Part shown: positions 1 to 46,800 of the stretch, one piece after another
How the letters are laid out: the number at the start of each line of letters is the position of its first letter
Position numbering within the stretch: position 1 is the stretch's first letter
Assembly (NCBI RefSeq): GCF_029931775.1
Contig: NC_079312.1
Coordinates: forward strand, 131,673,872 to 131,737,871
Length of the DNA stretch: 64,000 nt
Direction of reading: 5' to 3'
DNA from: Euleptes europaea
Taxonomy: Eukaryota; Chordata; Lepidosauria; Squamata; Sphaerodactylidae
Position numbers and translations under genes: made by a program
The notes under the pieces: model-generated
Database searches by the model: none
What the model saw: the letters and a program-made list of their open reading frames with translations, nothing else
Told to the model about the DNA's origin: nothing

Positions 1-241
1 TGCCCCCTCATGGACTGTTTCAGATCAGGAAATGTGCACCGTAGTCTCAATATAAATCAGACACCACGTGCACAGGAACTGAGGAGAACCCACAGCTCAT
101 ATTTGACTGCTGCCCAGAATACGTGGTGGGGACCCAACTGGTGTACTCTGATTTGTAAAGAGGCTCTAAGTCAACTCAAAACTCATCCTTTATCTGAAGT
201 TATTTTGAAAGGCTCTTCTCAGTGGCAGCATTCTTATCACA

Positions 242-400
242 CATGAGCATATGAAGCTGGTTCATCCAGCTCAGCATTAGCAAAGGATCTGCAGGGACCT
301 GGACAAATCAAGGTTTCTCTTAACTTTTGTGATCCAGGGATTGAAACCGGATCTGCACACACGACACCCGCTCTATCACTGAGCCATGACCTTTTCCCAT
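242..400 (-). mobile_element. tRNA-derived SINE (squamate type), degraded
   Basis: On the minus strand an A box (tggctcagtgatagagc) is followed by a B box (ggtttcaatccc), and the far end reads ttcatatgctcat, similar to the ...gcagcttcatgtgtt end of the copy at 2575-2772. It is old, with many substitutions. Confidence 0.6.
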
Positions 401-983
401 GGAACCTCTTTCCACCAAATCGGTTGTCACTTTTAGGAAAACAGTGAAAACCTTTTTATTTCAGCAGCCTTTTTATGGGAGAGGGAGGCAAAAGGACTCC
501 AGAAAGTATCTAAACAATTGGATGACATTTGTCACGGAAATGTTATTTTGGGGGCTAAAGTTAATTAATAATTGATGATGTTCTATTAGTTTTAAGGTGC
601 CATAAGACTTTTTTCTGTAAAAACAACAAAACTTTTGTGAATTAGAACCTACTTCATCAGTTATGTGAAGTGTTACATTCAGTGGGCAGAAAAAAATTAT
701 ATCCAAAGCTACAAATAGCAGAAGGCAGGAGGTCAGAAGGCTCCGTTTCCCAGAACATCATAATACCGCGAAGCACACATGAAAACAAGAGCAAAAGTAA
801 TCTACTCAGACCACTCTCAATGGCTAATGAACTGGCAAAACAGGATGAATCTGAACGGCATACATAAATCTTTAATGAGAAACAATTACGTTTTGTAGTG
901 TGTTGAACCCAAGTTTGACAGTATCAAATATGCATAGTATTCCAACTCAACAGCTACTTGAGAGCGCCTCCCGCTGAAACGTT

Positions 984-1234
984 TCTGCTGAAGTGTGTGT
1001 GTGTGTGTGTGTAAAGTGCCGTCAAGTCGGAGCCGACTTATGGCAACCCCTTATGGGGTTTTCAAGGCAAGAGACTAATAGAGGTGGTTTGCCAGTGCCT
1101 TCCTCGGCACAGCAGCCCTGGACTTCCTTGGTGGTTTTCCATCCAAATACTAACCAGGGCTGATCCTGCTTAGCTTCTGAGATCTGACGAGATCAGGCTA
1201 GCCTGGGCCATCCACCTCAGGGCTCTGCTGAAGT
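984..1234 (-). mobile_element. 5S rRNA-headed SINE (5S-Sauria-like) with 11-bp target duplication
   Basis: On the minus strand the head reads gcccaggctagcctgatctc, then gtcagatctcagaagctaag and cagg, the 5S rRNA internal promoter region, followed by a body ending ctccgacttgacggcactttac and (AC)n. It is bounded by tctgctgaagt at 984-994 and 1224-1234. The tail matches the BovB 3' end seen elsewhere in the window, which fits LINE-driven mobilisation. Confidence 0.85.
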
Positions 1235-1704
1235 ACTATAATCTATATGTCTATTAGTGAATGCCCAGGGAGGCTGAAATGCTCCCATTAGTTTGTTTCT
1301 ATTTTAATGTACAGTCTGTGTTTATTTATTCTCTTGCATACAGATTGTCCAGTAGTAAAGGCAGAAAGTCATTACATGACAGCATATTTCACATTAGGGG
1401 ACATGCAAGTGAATGTACCCTTGAAGGCATGGGCAATGTTATTGGGTGCTGTGATAGAGTCACTTGAATGGATATTGGGGCAGAGCTGGCACCAGGATTT
1501 GTTTCCAGGGTCTAGATCTTTGAGTCTGTGTTTCCTCCTGTTGCTTCTGCAGAACTACATACTCAGATTTAAACACCAAAATAAAATAAAAACTATGGAT
1601 AAAAATAAAATAATAAAATAAAATAAAAACTATAGAAAACTATGTAATCAAGGCACGCATCACTAATTTTTGACCAAACAGATCTGTACACAGTGCTCTC
1701 TTTT

Positions 1705-1983
1705 GGTGGTTTAGCGTGGTGCGGTGGACTCTGATCTGGAGAACCAGGTTGATTCCCCCCTCCTCCACGAGTGGCGGAGGCTAATCTGGTGAACTGGATT
1801 TGTTTCCCCATGCCTACACATGAAGCCAGCTGGGTGACCCTGGGCAAGTCACATTCTCTCAGCCTCACCTACCCCACAGGGTGTCTGTTGTGGGGAGGGG
1901 AAGGGAAGGTGATTGTAAGCCGGTTTGAGTCTCTCTTAAGTGGTAGAGAAAGTCAGTATATAAAAACCAACTCTTCTTCTTCA
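1705..1983 (+). mobile_element. tRNA-derived SINE with L2-like tail
   Basis: Contains gatctggagaaccaggttga (degraded B box), then gccagctgggtgaccctggg, a CORE-like middle, and ends tatataaaaaccaactcttcttc. The 5' tRNA head is partly deleted. It is the same family as the copies at 42165-42475 and 61484-61722. Confidence 0.8.
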
Positions 1984-2289
1984 TTACTATGCCTGGGTTC
2001 TCCTTGTAGGCATAGTCATTTTTCTTCATCTGGTATAAGGTTAAACTAGCAGCATATGCAACCTTAATCCAAATTAATTAGCCATACCTTCTTATCAATG
2101 AAATATTTACACTTAGGGGCATCTAAAAACATTACTGGAGCAAGACCCAACCCGATTTTCCAATGCAGAGCAAGAATCGATCAAGGGACGCAGTGATTTG
2201 ACCTTGAAAACCCTGAATAGCCTGAACTCTGCTTATCTCAAGGACTATCTTACATCTCATCCTCCCCTTACCTATTTTATCATCAGCAA

Positions 2290-2440
2290 ATGAAATACTA
2301 TATTGTTCGGCGCTTTTCCTGAATTACAGAATTCTCTCCCAACTAGGGCCAGACAGGCAACTTCTCTTGCCGCTTTTTGGATACAAGTGAAAACCTGGTT
2401 ATTCTGCTGAATTTTTGTAAGCAAAGGCTTTTGCTTTCAT
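2290..2440 (+). mobile_element. LINE 3' end fragment (L2-like), degraded
   Basis: Translation of the plus strand gives fragments resembling the LWNSLP...VRQA...F..KTWLF end of L2/CR1-clade LINE ORF2. It is short and decayed. Confidence 0.35.
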
Positions 2441-2574
2441 TCAGACTCTGGCTGTATTCGTTGGCAGATGCTACTTCCAGTTATTAGAGACCAGGTTGGA
2501 TCCTTCAAGGAAGGTCTTTCTCCAGCAGGCAACTCCTGAAGTCAAGGGACCTCTGTGAACTAAGAACCACAGGG

Positions 2575-2772
2575 GGAGGGGCTGTGGCTCAGTGGTAGAG
2601 CATCTGCTTGACATGAAGAAGGCCCCAGGTTCAATCCCCGGCATCTCCAGTTAAAGGGAGCAGGCAAGTAGGTGATGTGAAAGACCTCTTCCTGAGACCC
2701 TGGAAAGCCACTGTCAGTCTGACTTTGATGGACCAAGGGTCTGATTCAGTATAAGGCAGCTTCATGTGTTCA
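2575..2772 (+). mobile_element. tRNA-derived SINE, well preserved
   Basis: A box tggctcagtggtagagc at 2585-2601 and B box ggttcaatccc at 2628-2638 are both intact, so a pol III promoter is recognisable. The body ends with ggaccaagggtctgattcag and aaggcagcttcatgtgttc, characteristic of a common squamate family. Confidence 0.85.
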
Positions 2773-3185
2773 ACCACATAGGTCAGGGGTCAGCACTGAG
2801 GAGCAGGGGAAGGGCAAAACTGCTCCTCCTACCTTCTTCTGTCAATACAGCTGTGCTGATGGAAGAAAGAGGAGAGGGTGACTTCACCTCCTTCCCCCTC
2901 CTCAGTGCAGCCCCCTGATCTGTAGGGCTATTAGTCCATGCAGGTCCTACATCTCTGGCCATCCATTTTCCTGAAATCAGAACTGATGGGATGAGAGGAA
3001 CAAAGAAAAGATCCACGGTCATTGTGCACAAAGATCACTGAATCCAACTCATACTATTTCACTGTTCTTAAACTGTTTTGATATTATTCCTGCTCAAATG
3101 TAGTACACAAAATACTACACATCAAATGAGGAATAACCTTCCTTTCTTGAGAGGCTGCCCAGGCTTTTGTTACAATCAGACTTAC

Positions 3186-38763
<35,578 letters not shown>

Positions 38764-39035
38764 CAGGCCCTCATGGGCAGGGGATGCCTCCTCCTGCTGC
38801 TGCCGCTCTCCTCCCCCCTCCCGCCCCCTTGGCTCAGCCCCCTCCCCCAGGCTCGCCCCCTCCCCTTGCTGCGGGGCAGGGCCAGGTCGGAGGAGGAAGA
38901 AAGTTCGGCCTCTCACTTTAACGAGGGGAAGAAAAAGACATTCAACTCCGAGCTCCAGAATATCAACAACATTAGCATAACCGCACTGCGCACGCGCCCG
39001 ACGCCCCCCCCCGCGCCCGCCCACGGCGCGTTCTC

Positions 39036-39175
39036 ATTGGCCCCCTCACTCCGTGGATCGTCCTCGCTCGCCGTACGGGGGCGGGCGGCCTGAACTACGA
39101 CGCGGAAGAGGAGATGATTGGACCCGGGAGGGGCGGTTAAAAGGGCCGTTGCTTTTCCAAAGCCGCCGTGATTGG
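39036..39175. promoter_or_regulatory. Three inverted CCAAT boxes (NF-Y-like)
   Basis: ATTGG pentamers lie at 39036-39040 (ctcattggcc), 39117-39121 (gatgattggacc) and 39171-39175 (gtgattggct), all in the same orientation and all in the GC-rich stretch upstream of MBTD1. Repeated CCAAT boxes are common in bidirectional promoters. Binding is inferred. Confidence 0.5.
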
Positions 39176-39391
39176 CTCGACCGTCACGGTTGACGATTCT
39201 CTTCCCGCTGTTTCCTTTCGCTGAGGCCCAGGTGTCTTTAGAAGCGTGTGCCGCTATGGGAAAACAGGCCCGTTCCCACCCCCCACAATGTGAGCTATGG
39301 AACAGCCCACCAAGAGAGCGGTTCTTATGAGGAAAAAATAAATAAATCGAAAAATTGGGTCATGTGAAAGAGAGGCGGGGCTGGAAAGGCG

Positions 39392-39478
39392 TCACGTGAG
39401 GAACGCTTCTCAACAGAGATGAAGTGAGACCATAGAGGTAGGAAAGGTGCGCGTCATACGGTACCTTCACTTCCGGCA
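39392..39478. promoter_or_regulatory. UTP18: E-box (TCACGTGA) and ETS-like (ACTTCCGG) sites
   Basis: A palindromic TCACGTGA lies at 39392-39399 and an ACTTCCGG core near 39469-39476. A second TCACGTGA lies at 40469-40476, on the UTP18 side of the BovB insertion, and a TTCCGG follows at about 40499. CACGTG E-boxes are the known Myc/Max class found at ribosome-biogenesis genes such as UTP18. Function is inferred. Confidence 0.45.
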
Positions 39479-39712
39479 TTCATTTAGCTACCGCCATAAG
39501 AGGGACCCGAGTGAAATAGCTGAAACAACCTCAGATCTCTATAGTTCCTTTTTCCCGTTCTTAGCATCAATTGTTCCACACGTTTCTTTTTTTTAAAAAA
39601 AAAACTTTTTTCTTTTTAAAAACACTTTTTTCTCTTTAAAAACACGAACACTTGTTAGTTAGATCCATGCCCATCCCCCCCCCATTGGAGGGTGAGAGTA
39701 TGTGTATCCCTA

Positions 39713-40442
39713 TGGAGGAAAGTTGAAAGAGAAAGTGCCAAACAGGACTACAGCTGAACATCAAGAAAACAAAAGTAATGACTACAGGATTACACAACTT
39801 TAAGGATGACAATGAGGAAATTGTTCAAGACTTTCTATTCCTTGGCTCCACCATCAACCAAAAGGGAGACTGCAGCCAAGAAATCAGAAGGAGATTGAGA
39901 CTGGGAAGGGCAGCCATGAAGGAGCTAGAAAATATTTTGTAGTGTAAGGATGTGTCACTGGCCACCAAGACTAGATTAATTCATGCCATCGTATTCCCTG
40001 TTACTCTGTATGGGTGTGAAAGCTAGAAAGTGAAGAAAGCTGATAAGAAGAAAATAGATTCCTTTGAAATGTGGTGTTGGAGGAGAGTGTTACGGATTCC
40101 GTGGACTGCCAAAAAAACAAATCAGCGGGTTATAGATCAAATCAATCCTGAACTGACCCTAGAAGCTAAAATGACTAAGCTGAGGCTGTCGTATGTTGGT
40201 CACGCCATGAGACGACAAGAGTCACTGGAAAAGACCGTCATGCTAGGAAAAGTTGAGGGCAGCAGGAAAAGAGGAAGACCCAACAAGAGATGGGCTGACT
40301 CAATAAAGGAAGCCACGGCCTTCAATTTGCAAGATCGGAGCAAGGCTGTCAAAGATACAACATTTTGGAGGACTCTCATTCATAGGGTCGCCATGAGTGG
40401 GAGGCGACTTGACGGCACTTAACGCACACACACACACACACG
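39713..40442 (+). mobile_element. BovB (RTE) LINE, 5'-truncated, within the MBTD1/UTP18 promoter
   Basis: The plus strand encodes the C-terminal end of BovB ORF2: KIDSFEMWCWRRVLRIPWTA, LRLSYVGHAMRRQESLEKTV, KRGRPNKRWADSIKEATAFN and HRVAMSGRRLDGT, stop, then taacgc(ac)n. The copy starts near tggaggaaagttgaaagaga and ends with (CA)n at 40442. A stop lies upstream of the longest open part, so it is dead. A short tatgtgta occurs on both flanks (about 39700 and 40447) and may be a remnant duplication. Confidence 0.88.
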
Positions 40443-40850
40443 GGGATATGTGTAAAGAGGGTTCTGGGTCACGTGAAGGGAGAACTGAAGGACGGCGTTT
40501 CCGGTTCCGCTCGGGAGGTCGCAGGCGGAGGAAGCATGGAGGAGGTGGCCGCTGCTCGTTGCGGCTTGCCGGCGAGGCGGAAGCGAGCGCGCAAAGACCG
40601 GCGCGGAGAGGATGCGGCCCGGGGGGCTGTCGGCAAGGGGGACCCCCGCGTGGCGGCTGAAGACCCGACGGAGAAGGACCAGCGCTCTCGGCACTTGGCG
40701 CTTCTGGCAGAGAAGCCTGCGGCGGACCGTGGCCTGGAGGAGCTGGTGTTCGGAGATACGGAGGAGGGCGAGGGCCTGCTGAGGCGGTTGCGAGGCCGCC
40801 CCTCTGGGCAGGTATTTTGGCGGGGCGGGGCGGGGGGGAAGCCTCAGTTC
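40443..40850 (+). promoter_or_regulatory. UTP18: UTP18 5' UTR and CpG island
   Basis: Only 93 bases separate the end of the BovB (CA)n tail from the UTP18 ATG. They hold a TCACGTGA E-box and a tttccggttcc ETS-like site. The GC-rich island continues through exon 1. The transcription start may be inside these bases, inside the BovB, or on its far side. Confidence 0.55.
40536..40811 (+). CDS. UTP18: UTP18 coding exon 1 (basic N-terminus, AIM-like motif)
   Basis: Encodes residues 1-92. It begins MEEVAAARCGLPARRKRARK and contains LEELVFGDTEEGEGLLRRLR, which matches LEELVFGDVENDEDALLRRL of human. The very N-terminus is poorly conserved, as is usual for this gene. The donor CAG|GTATTT lies in a G-rich run. 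The exon sits in a CpG island. Confidence 0.93.
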
Positions 40851-43800
40851 GTCTCTCTGGTCACAAGGAATGGGGTGGTTCCCGCATATTTTGAACAGCT
40901 GGGTGACCAGCAGGGATTCAAAGCGTGGCCCTTTCTCTGTGTGAGGCGATGCAAGGGAGATGCTAGGCTGCACCTGGGTCGTTTGTTACAAACGGTAATT
41001 CTATTAATTCAAACTAAAGTCAATGCATTTACCTGGGCTGAATAAAGACCTTGCATTCATGGCCCATTACCAATGCTGATTTCTCCACCCCCATCTCTCC
41101 CCTGGACATCACAGACTCTTCTGCATATCACACCTAATCCCATCAAGCCTGCTATTCACATTTACATACTGTTCCTCTACTTAAAGACCGATGGATTCAC
41201 ATTCTAGCTGTATCTGAAGAAGTGAGCAGTGGCTCACGAAAGCTCCTACCCTACCAGAAAATATTTTTGTTAGTCTTTAAGGTGCTACTGGACTCTTGCC
41301 CTTTTTGGTAATTCTATTAGTGGACGTGTAATGTACGCTGTCGGAGATGATGTGTTTCAGCATGGGGGACCCCTTCCCTCTGATTACTATTGTCCATTGT
41401 CGGTGGTCCCAGAATAAGCGCTGGTAAGTTTATTTAGTCTTCTCTTTGAAATGTACTTTATTTTTTTCCCCCAGCACGGTAAAGTGGTTAGTGGGAACCT
41501 TCTTGAAGAGGAGTCTTGTGATTCCGAAACTGATGATGATACAGACAACTTCCTGCTATCTAAAAAGCCAGCATGGGTGGATGAGGATGATGAAGCTGAG
41601 GAAACGTAAGAGAACTTTGTAATAAATTCCATTTGTGAATAGAGAGTGATTAGCTAAGACTGCAGTTCTAAGCAAGTATCATTGATTTATGTGAGACTTA
41701 CACCAAGTTCGTATGTTTAGGATTGTGGTCTAGTTCCATATTATTTTTTTGTTTTTGCTTGCTTTTGTAGACCTGTATATCTTCTGAATTCTTTAAAAAT
41801 AATTGTTTGCACATCTCTTCCTAAGACCTGGAACTTTGCTGCTAAAAGAAATTTTTAATGAACTTAATTGAAACTTGCATTGCTGCTTAACAACATAATC
41901 TAATGTATGGTAAAATGTAATGTGGTCACTTATCCTAACTCTCAAACTGATTAGCTGAATGGTTTTGGAAAATGTTGCAAATTTAGTGTATGTTTTTATT
42001 CTCCTAGAATTGACATGACTCATCGATATAGGAAAAATATGATGAAAAGTGATGCAGAAAGAAAACTAACTAAGGAAAAGCTTCAGAGAAGACTTCAAGA
42101 AGAGTGAGCTTTAGTTGTAATATGTAGAAAGATGTAATCTTGGGAAGCCATTTTATTTGAAGTTTGGCCAGAGTTGTGTAGTGGTTAAGAGCGGTGGTTT
42201 GGAGCAGTGGACTCGGTTCTGGAGAACCGGGTTTGATTCCCTGCTCCTCCACCTGAGCTGCAGGTACTAATCTGGTGCACTCGTTTCCCCACCCCTACAC
42301 CTGAAGCCAGCTGGGTGACCTTGGGCTATTCGCAGCTCTATTAGTGCTCTCTCAGCCGCACCTACCTCACAGGTTGTCTGTTGTGGAGAGGGGAAGGTGA
42401 TTGTAAGCCAGTTTGATTCTTAAGTGGTAGAGAAAGTTGACATATAAAAACCAACTCTTCATCATCATCCAACATTGTACTTTTTGCTTCCAACTTGGCA
42501 TACCTGTGTTCTCCATTGACTGACAACATGCAAATTAATTTGCCCAAGGACTTTTCAAACCACAATTTCCTATGCAATATAAAATCCACTGTTCTCCTTA
42601 TGCTTGTTCTGCTCCAAATGCTTGTTCTGTCTCCCTCCTCTCCTTAAATTTGAGAGCGATATGGCTACTTTTCTGCTAACATTAATAGCCTATTACTGGT
42701 TACCTAAGTGAATAACATTGTAGTATATTTATTATCGATAACATGCAGAATTATCGGTCTTAGATTTCAGAGTGCTATGGGAGCAACCCCTTCTTGGGCA
42801 CAGAGGTCTATGAAGAAGGAAATTAGAAAAACAAAAAATGAAGGTAAATAAGAGGGGCTTTCTGTGTTGTGAACCTAAGCAGAGAAGGTCATTATGGCTA
42901 CAGTTCAAGTAAGTTCCACTGAATTCATAAGGGTCAAGATGTATGTAGTACAAACTAGAAATGTGTGGAATACATTGATTTGTTTCTGTATAAAACTTAA
43001 CTTTTGATCATTGCTTCTCACAAATATGGCAGCACTTTAATATTTTTAAGTGTAGGTAAAATAAATGCAATATTAAAAATAATTTTCTTTAAGATGACAG
43101 TGAAGAGGATGAAGATGCTGATCTACTGCGCAAGACAGGCAATTTTGTGACCACATCTGAATCTTTACCAAGAGGTATTTTACAGGTAAAATATTCTACT
43201 TTGTTTTCATGCACATTTGTATCAGTACTTGCAATCAGATACCATGACAAACAGAAGTCTGTGCATGACAAGTACAAACAATGTGTTGCTGTGCTTGCAT
43301 TCTCCCCCTGTGTCTTTCTGTTGCATGTATAGTGTGACTGAAGGCTTCTGAATGTGGAAAGTTTTGATTCATTCCAGTTCACCATGACACCAAATACAAC
43401 TGCCTGTGCTAAGAGAAGTTTGCTTTGCCTTCCATACACCCAGATTCTAAACATTGAATCCCAGTTCAGAGTGTCAGATCATCCAGGCTCCTGCATTTAG
43501 ATGCCATGGTGAATGTGAGTTTAATTTAAGGCTTCCCACATCCTAAGCAAGGAGACTATACAAGCACTGCAACAAGCTGTATTCACACACATCATGAGTA
43601 AATTCTGTTAAGATATCTGAAGCAGCTGCTTTAGTTATAAGAAAAATAACATCTCATAAAGGGGTATTGAGAGCATTTTCTTATATTGAATATTCTAGCA
43701 GCAAAACCTTGCACGCGATAAACTAGTTAAGTGGAGCTTTCTGAAAACAAGAATAATTATATGTACACGTATATATTTTTCTGTGCTTTATTTAAAATTA

Positions 43801-46800
43801 AACATGAAAACTTTAGCTCAAGAATAAGCACAGTTCTCATTGGTTACTTAAATACTAGTGGTTTGAGGCAATACATTTATGAATAGTTCTGTCCACTTGG
43901 GTCAGTAATGTATTATGGAAATTCCAAATACAGAAATATCTAAACAATTCTAACCTTCTAATTTAGGATATTGCTTTTCCAGATAACTGACTTTAGATGT
44001 AATCTACCAGAAGGGCTTCATAATCCCTGTGAATGAGTGTATCACTGCTATTATGCAAGTAGCAGGTTTGCTGGAATGTATAACAATAGTATACATTTAG
44101 TTCTGAAGTTTGTTTTTCTATCAATTTGTAGATTGTGCAGCTCTATTCTGACTATATACATGTTTATTCTGCCTTTTATTTTTATTTGTTATATTTATAG
44201 CCCACCTTTGTCTCTTTTAGATGAAAAAGTGTTCACACGCTAATAGGGACCGTCTGTCAGATGTAAAACTTACAACTGTGCAGTTCCATCACTCTGCTCA
44301 AGTTGTTATGACAGCTGGGGTTGATCAGTCTGTATCACTGTTTCAGGTGAGGAGTTAATGAATGCATCATTTTGTGTTCAGACATTCTAGAGGATTTAAA
44401 TTATAACTACACTGTTTTACATTACTGTGTGGCTTTTAAATTACGCAGGATGTGATTCTGGTTTGTTTTCTTCCTCATGTTCTTGTTGCTGAAGACATAT
44501 TTGGTCACAAGTGCAGTGAAATCAGTACGTGAGATACCAAACTTCACTACTAACGTCAGTCCAGAGCATTTACGAGTGGGCCTTACCCATTGTCTGGAAT
44601 GGAGGCAAAATGGTCTTGTGGAACTCCATCTTCAATACCAGTCCACGCATAGGCTCTGGGATGCAGTCTTTAGTTTGGGAAGGGAGGTGTGTGCATGTGC
44701 TTATTGTAAGTCTTTGGTATTTACATTCACGTCAAGCTGGTGTTTGCTGTTATGTTTATTTTTAGACTTCTTTAAAAATATGTACAGTGAAGTGACAAGT
44801 AAAAACATTTCTTTTTTTCTTTTTTTTAAGGTGGATGGTAAAACTAACCCAAAGATACAAAGCATCTATCTGGAAGACTTTCCAGTCTACAAGGCACGTT
44901 TCAGTGCAGATGGAGAGCAGGTTATAGCCACTAGTATACGTGACAAGCTGTTCTATATATATGATATGATGGGTGGAAAGATTATTCCTGTAAACCATAT
45001 TAGAGGTAAAGTTCTAACCACTTTTTACATCTTTTTGCACACTTTTAAACAGGTGCAAATGTTATCTGTCAATAAAGGACAAGAATATAGTTTTTTTCCC
45101 CCTGAGATAAATACAAAAGGCTTGGCAAATATTTTGAATTATGCTTCTCTGTTTTTACTAGAAAAATACATGGTTGAGTGCTGTCATTAGATCAATCATG
45201 TATCATGCTTGGCTATTGTTATTCACACAAGTTAGTATGATTTCGTCATCAGTAAAAATGAGAATCTGTTTCCCTTCCCTGAAATCTGAGACACTGTTTA
45301 GCAGCAGTCCTCTACATATGTCCAGATATGAAGTGGAGGTAGAATAAGACCTATTCACTGTCCGCAATGTGCTATATGTTGATTAAAAAAAGTAACAATA
45401 CATCCTTTTTTTGTTAGCCACTTCAGTAATTAGAATGTGTGCTATAAAATCCCACCTCAGTTCTGTAAACCACTCTTGTAAGAAACAGTAAACATGCACC
45501 CAGATTAACACAACTTTTCTGTGTTGTGAACAAGTGGCTGAGTCTGTACAACTGATAACTTGCTATCTATGGTTTTGGAAAATAACTTGTATATACTTTG
45601 GAACTAAGTAACATGCTACAGTAATTTTTTTTTCTCCTTTAAGGTTTAGAGGAGAAAATTGTCAGAAAATTTGAAGTATCTCCAGATGGATCATTCCTCC
45701 TGATTTTTGGGCTGTCAGGATATCAGCATTTGATATCAATGAAGGTAAAACCACTGCTTGAACATTTAGAAAAGAAGGTTGTTGGTTCAAACTGTAATTC
45801 GATTCTATTGGAAAGCTAACTCATTATTTTTTAATATTGTCTCAGTTTGACTGTTGTTGTTTGTTTGTTATGGCCAATGGCATTTTAAAACCTGAAATGG
45901 TAAATTAATTTTGGATACTGATTTTTTCCAATGAGCATATGTTTGAATAGGCAGTTCATGATCTGTTGAATTTCTTGACAGACTAACATTCAATCTAAAA
46001 TGCTACCACTGACAAGCTATTTGCTTAATCCATTTTGAGTTTTCTGTTGTACAAAGTATTAGTTGAGTCAGATTTGTTTAAAAAAAAACATATGGTGGAG
46101 ATTGTAGAATGGCATCTTCCCAAGAGAGACCAGGCTTCTTTCCCCTAAGCTTCCTGTGAATAATTGCACTGACAAGCATTGTGTCTATATCCTAGACAAA
46201 AGAGTTTGTCGGCAGCATGAAAATAAATGGGAGAGCTATTGCATCATCTTTTTCTCCAGACGGCAGAAAAATCTACACACATTCTGGTAAGTCAGTCTTG
46301 ATGATGTGCAGAATCATTGTGTAGAAGCGGGTATTTTTCAGAGAATTATTTAATTTGATGTCTATTACTGTTTATGGGCTGCTTTAAAAAGCAGCAAACA
46401 ATAAAAGTCAAACTATTAAAATCTAAAACAATACAGTAAAATTCACAGCTCAATGCAAACTTCCCATAAAACCGCTGAAAACTAGTACGGTGGTGGTGGT
46501 GATAAGTACTGCCAAGTTACAGCCAACTTATGGCGACCCTGTACGATTTTCACAGTGAGAAAGAAACAGGTGGTTTGCCATAGCCTGCCCCTGCATAGCA
46601 ACTCTGGTCTTCCTTGGTGGTCTCCCATCCAGTTACTAACCCGGGCCAACCCTGTTTAACTTCTGAGATTTGATGAAACCAGACTATCCTGGGCCATCCA
46701 GTCAAGACAAAAACTAGTGTCCCAAACTAAAATAGCAGCAGTCCCTGTGATTAGATCGTAATCTAATGTTTAATGTAAAACTACAAGATTATAGTTGATA

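Larger units (their letters stand above)
1..3185 (-). other. MBTD1: MBTD1 intron 8 (partial), repeat-bearing
   Basis: No exon is seen on either strand. The stretch holds a minus-strand SINE (242-400), a 5S-type SINE with target duplications (984-1234), an L2-tailed tRNA SINE (1705-1983), a probable LINE tail (2290-2440) and a plus-strand tRNA SINE (2575-2772). Confidence 0.7.

Noticed and set aside
2585-2650. tRNA gene candidate
   Set aside because: A and B boxes are present but the folded tRNA arms do not close and the sequence continues into a SINE body.
40397-40973. Long open frames on both strands over UTP18 exon 1
   Set aside because: Shadows of the GC-rich coding exon; the frame of UTP18 is fixed by homology.
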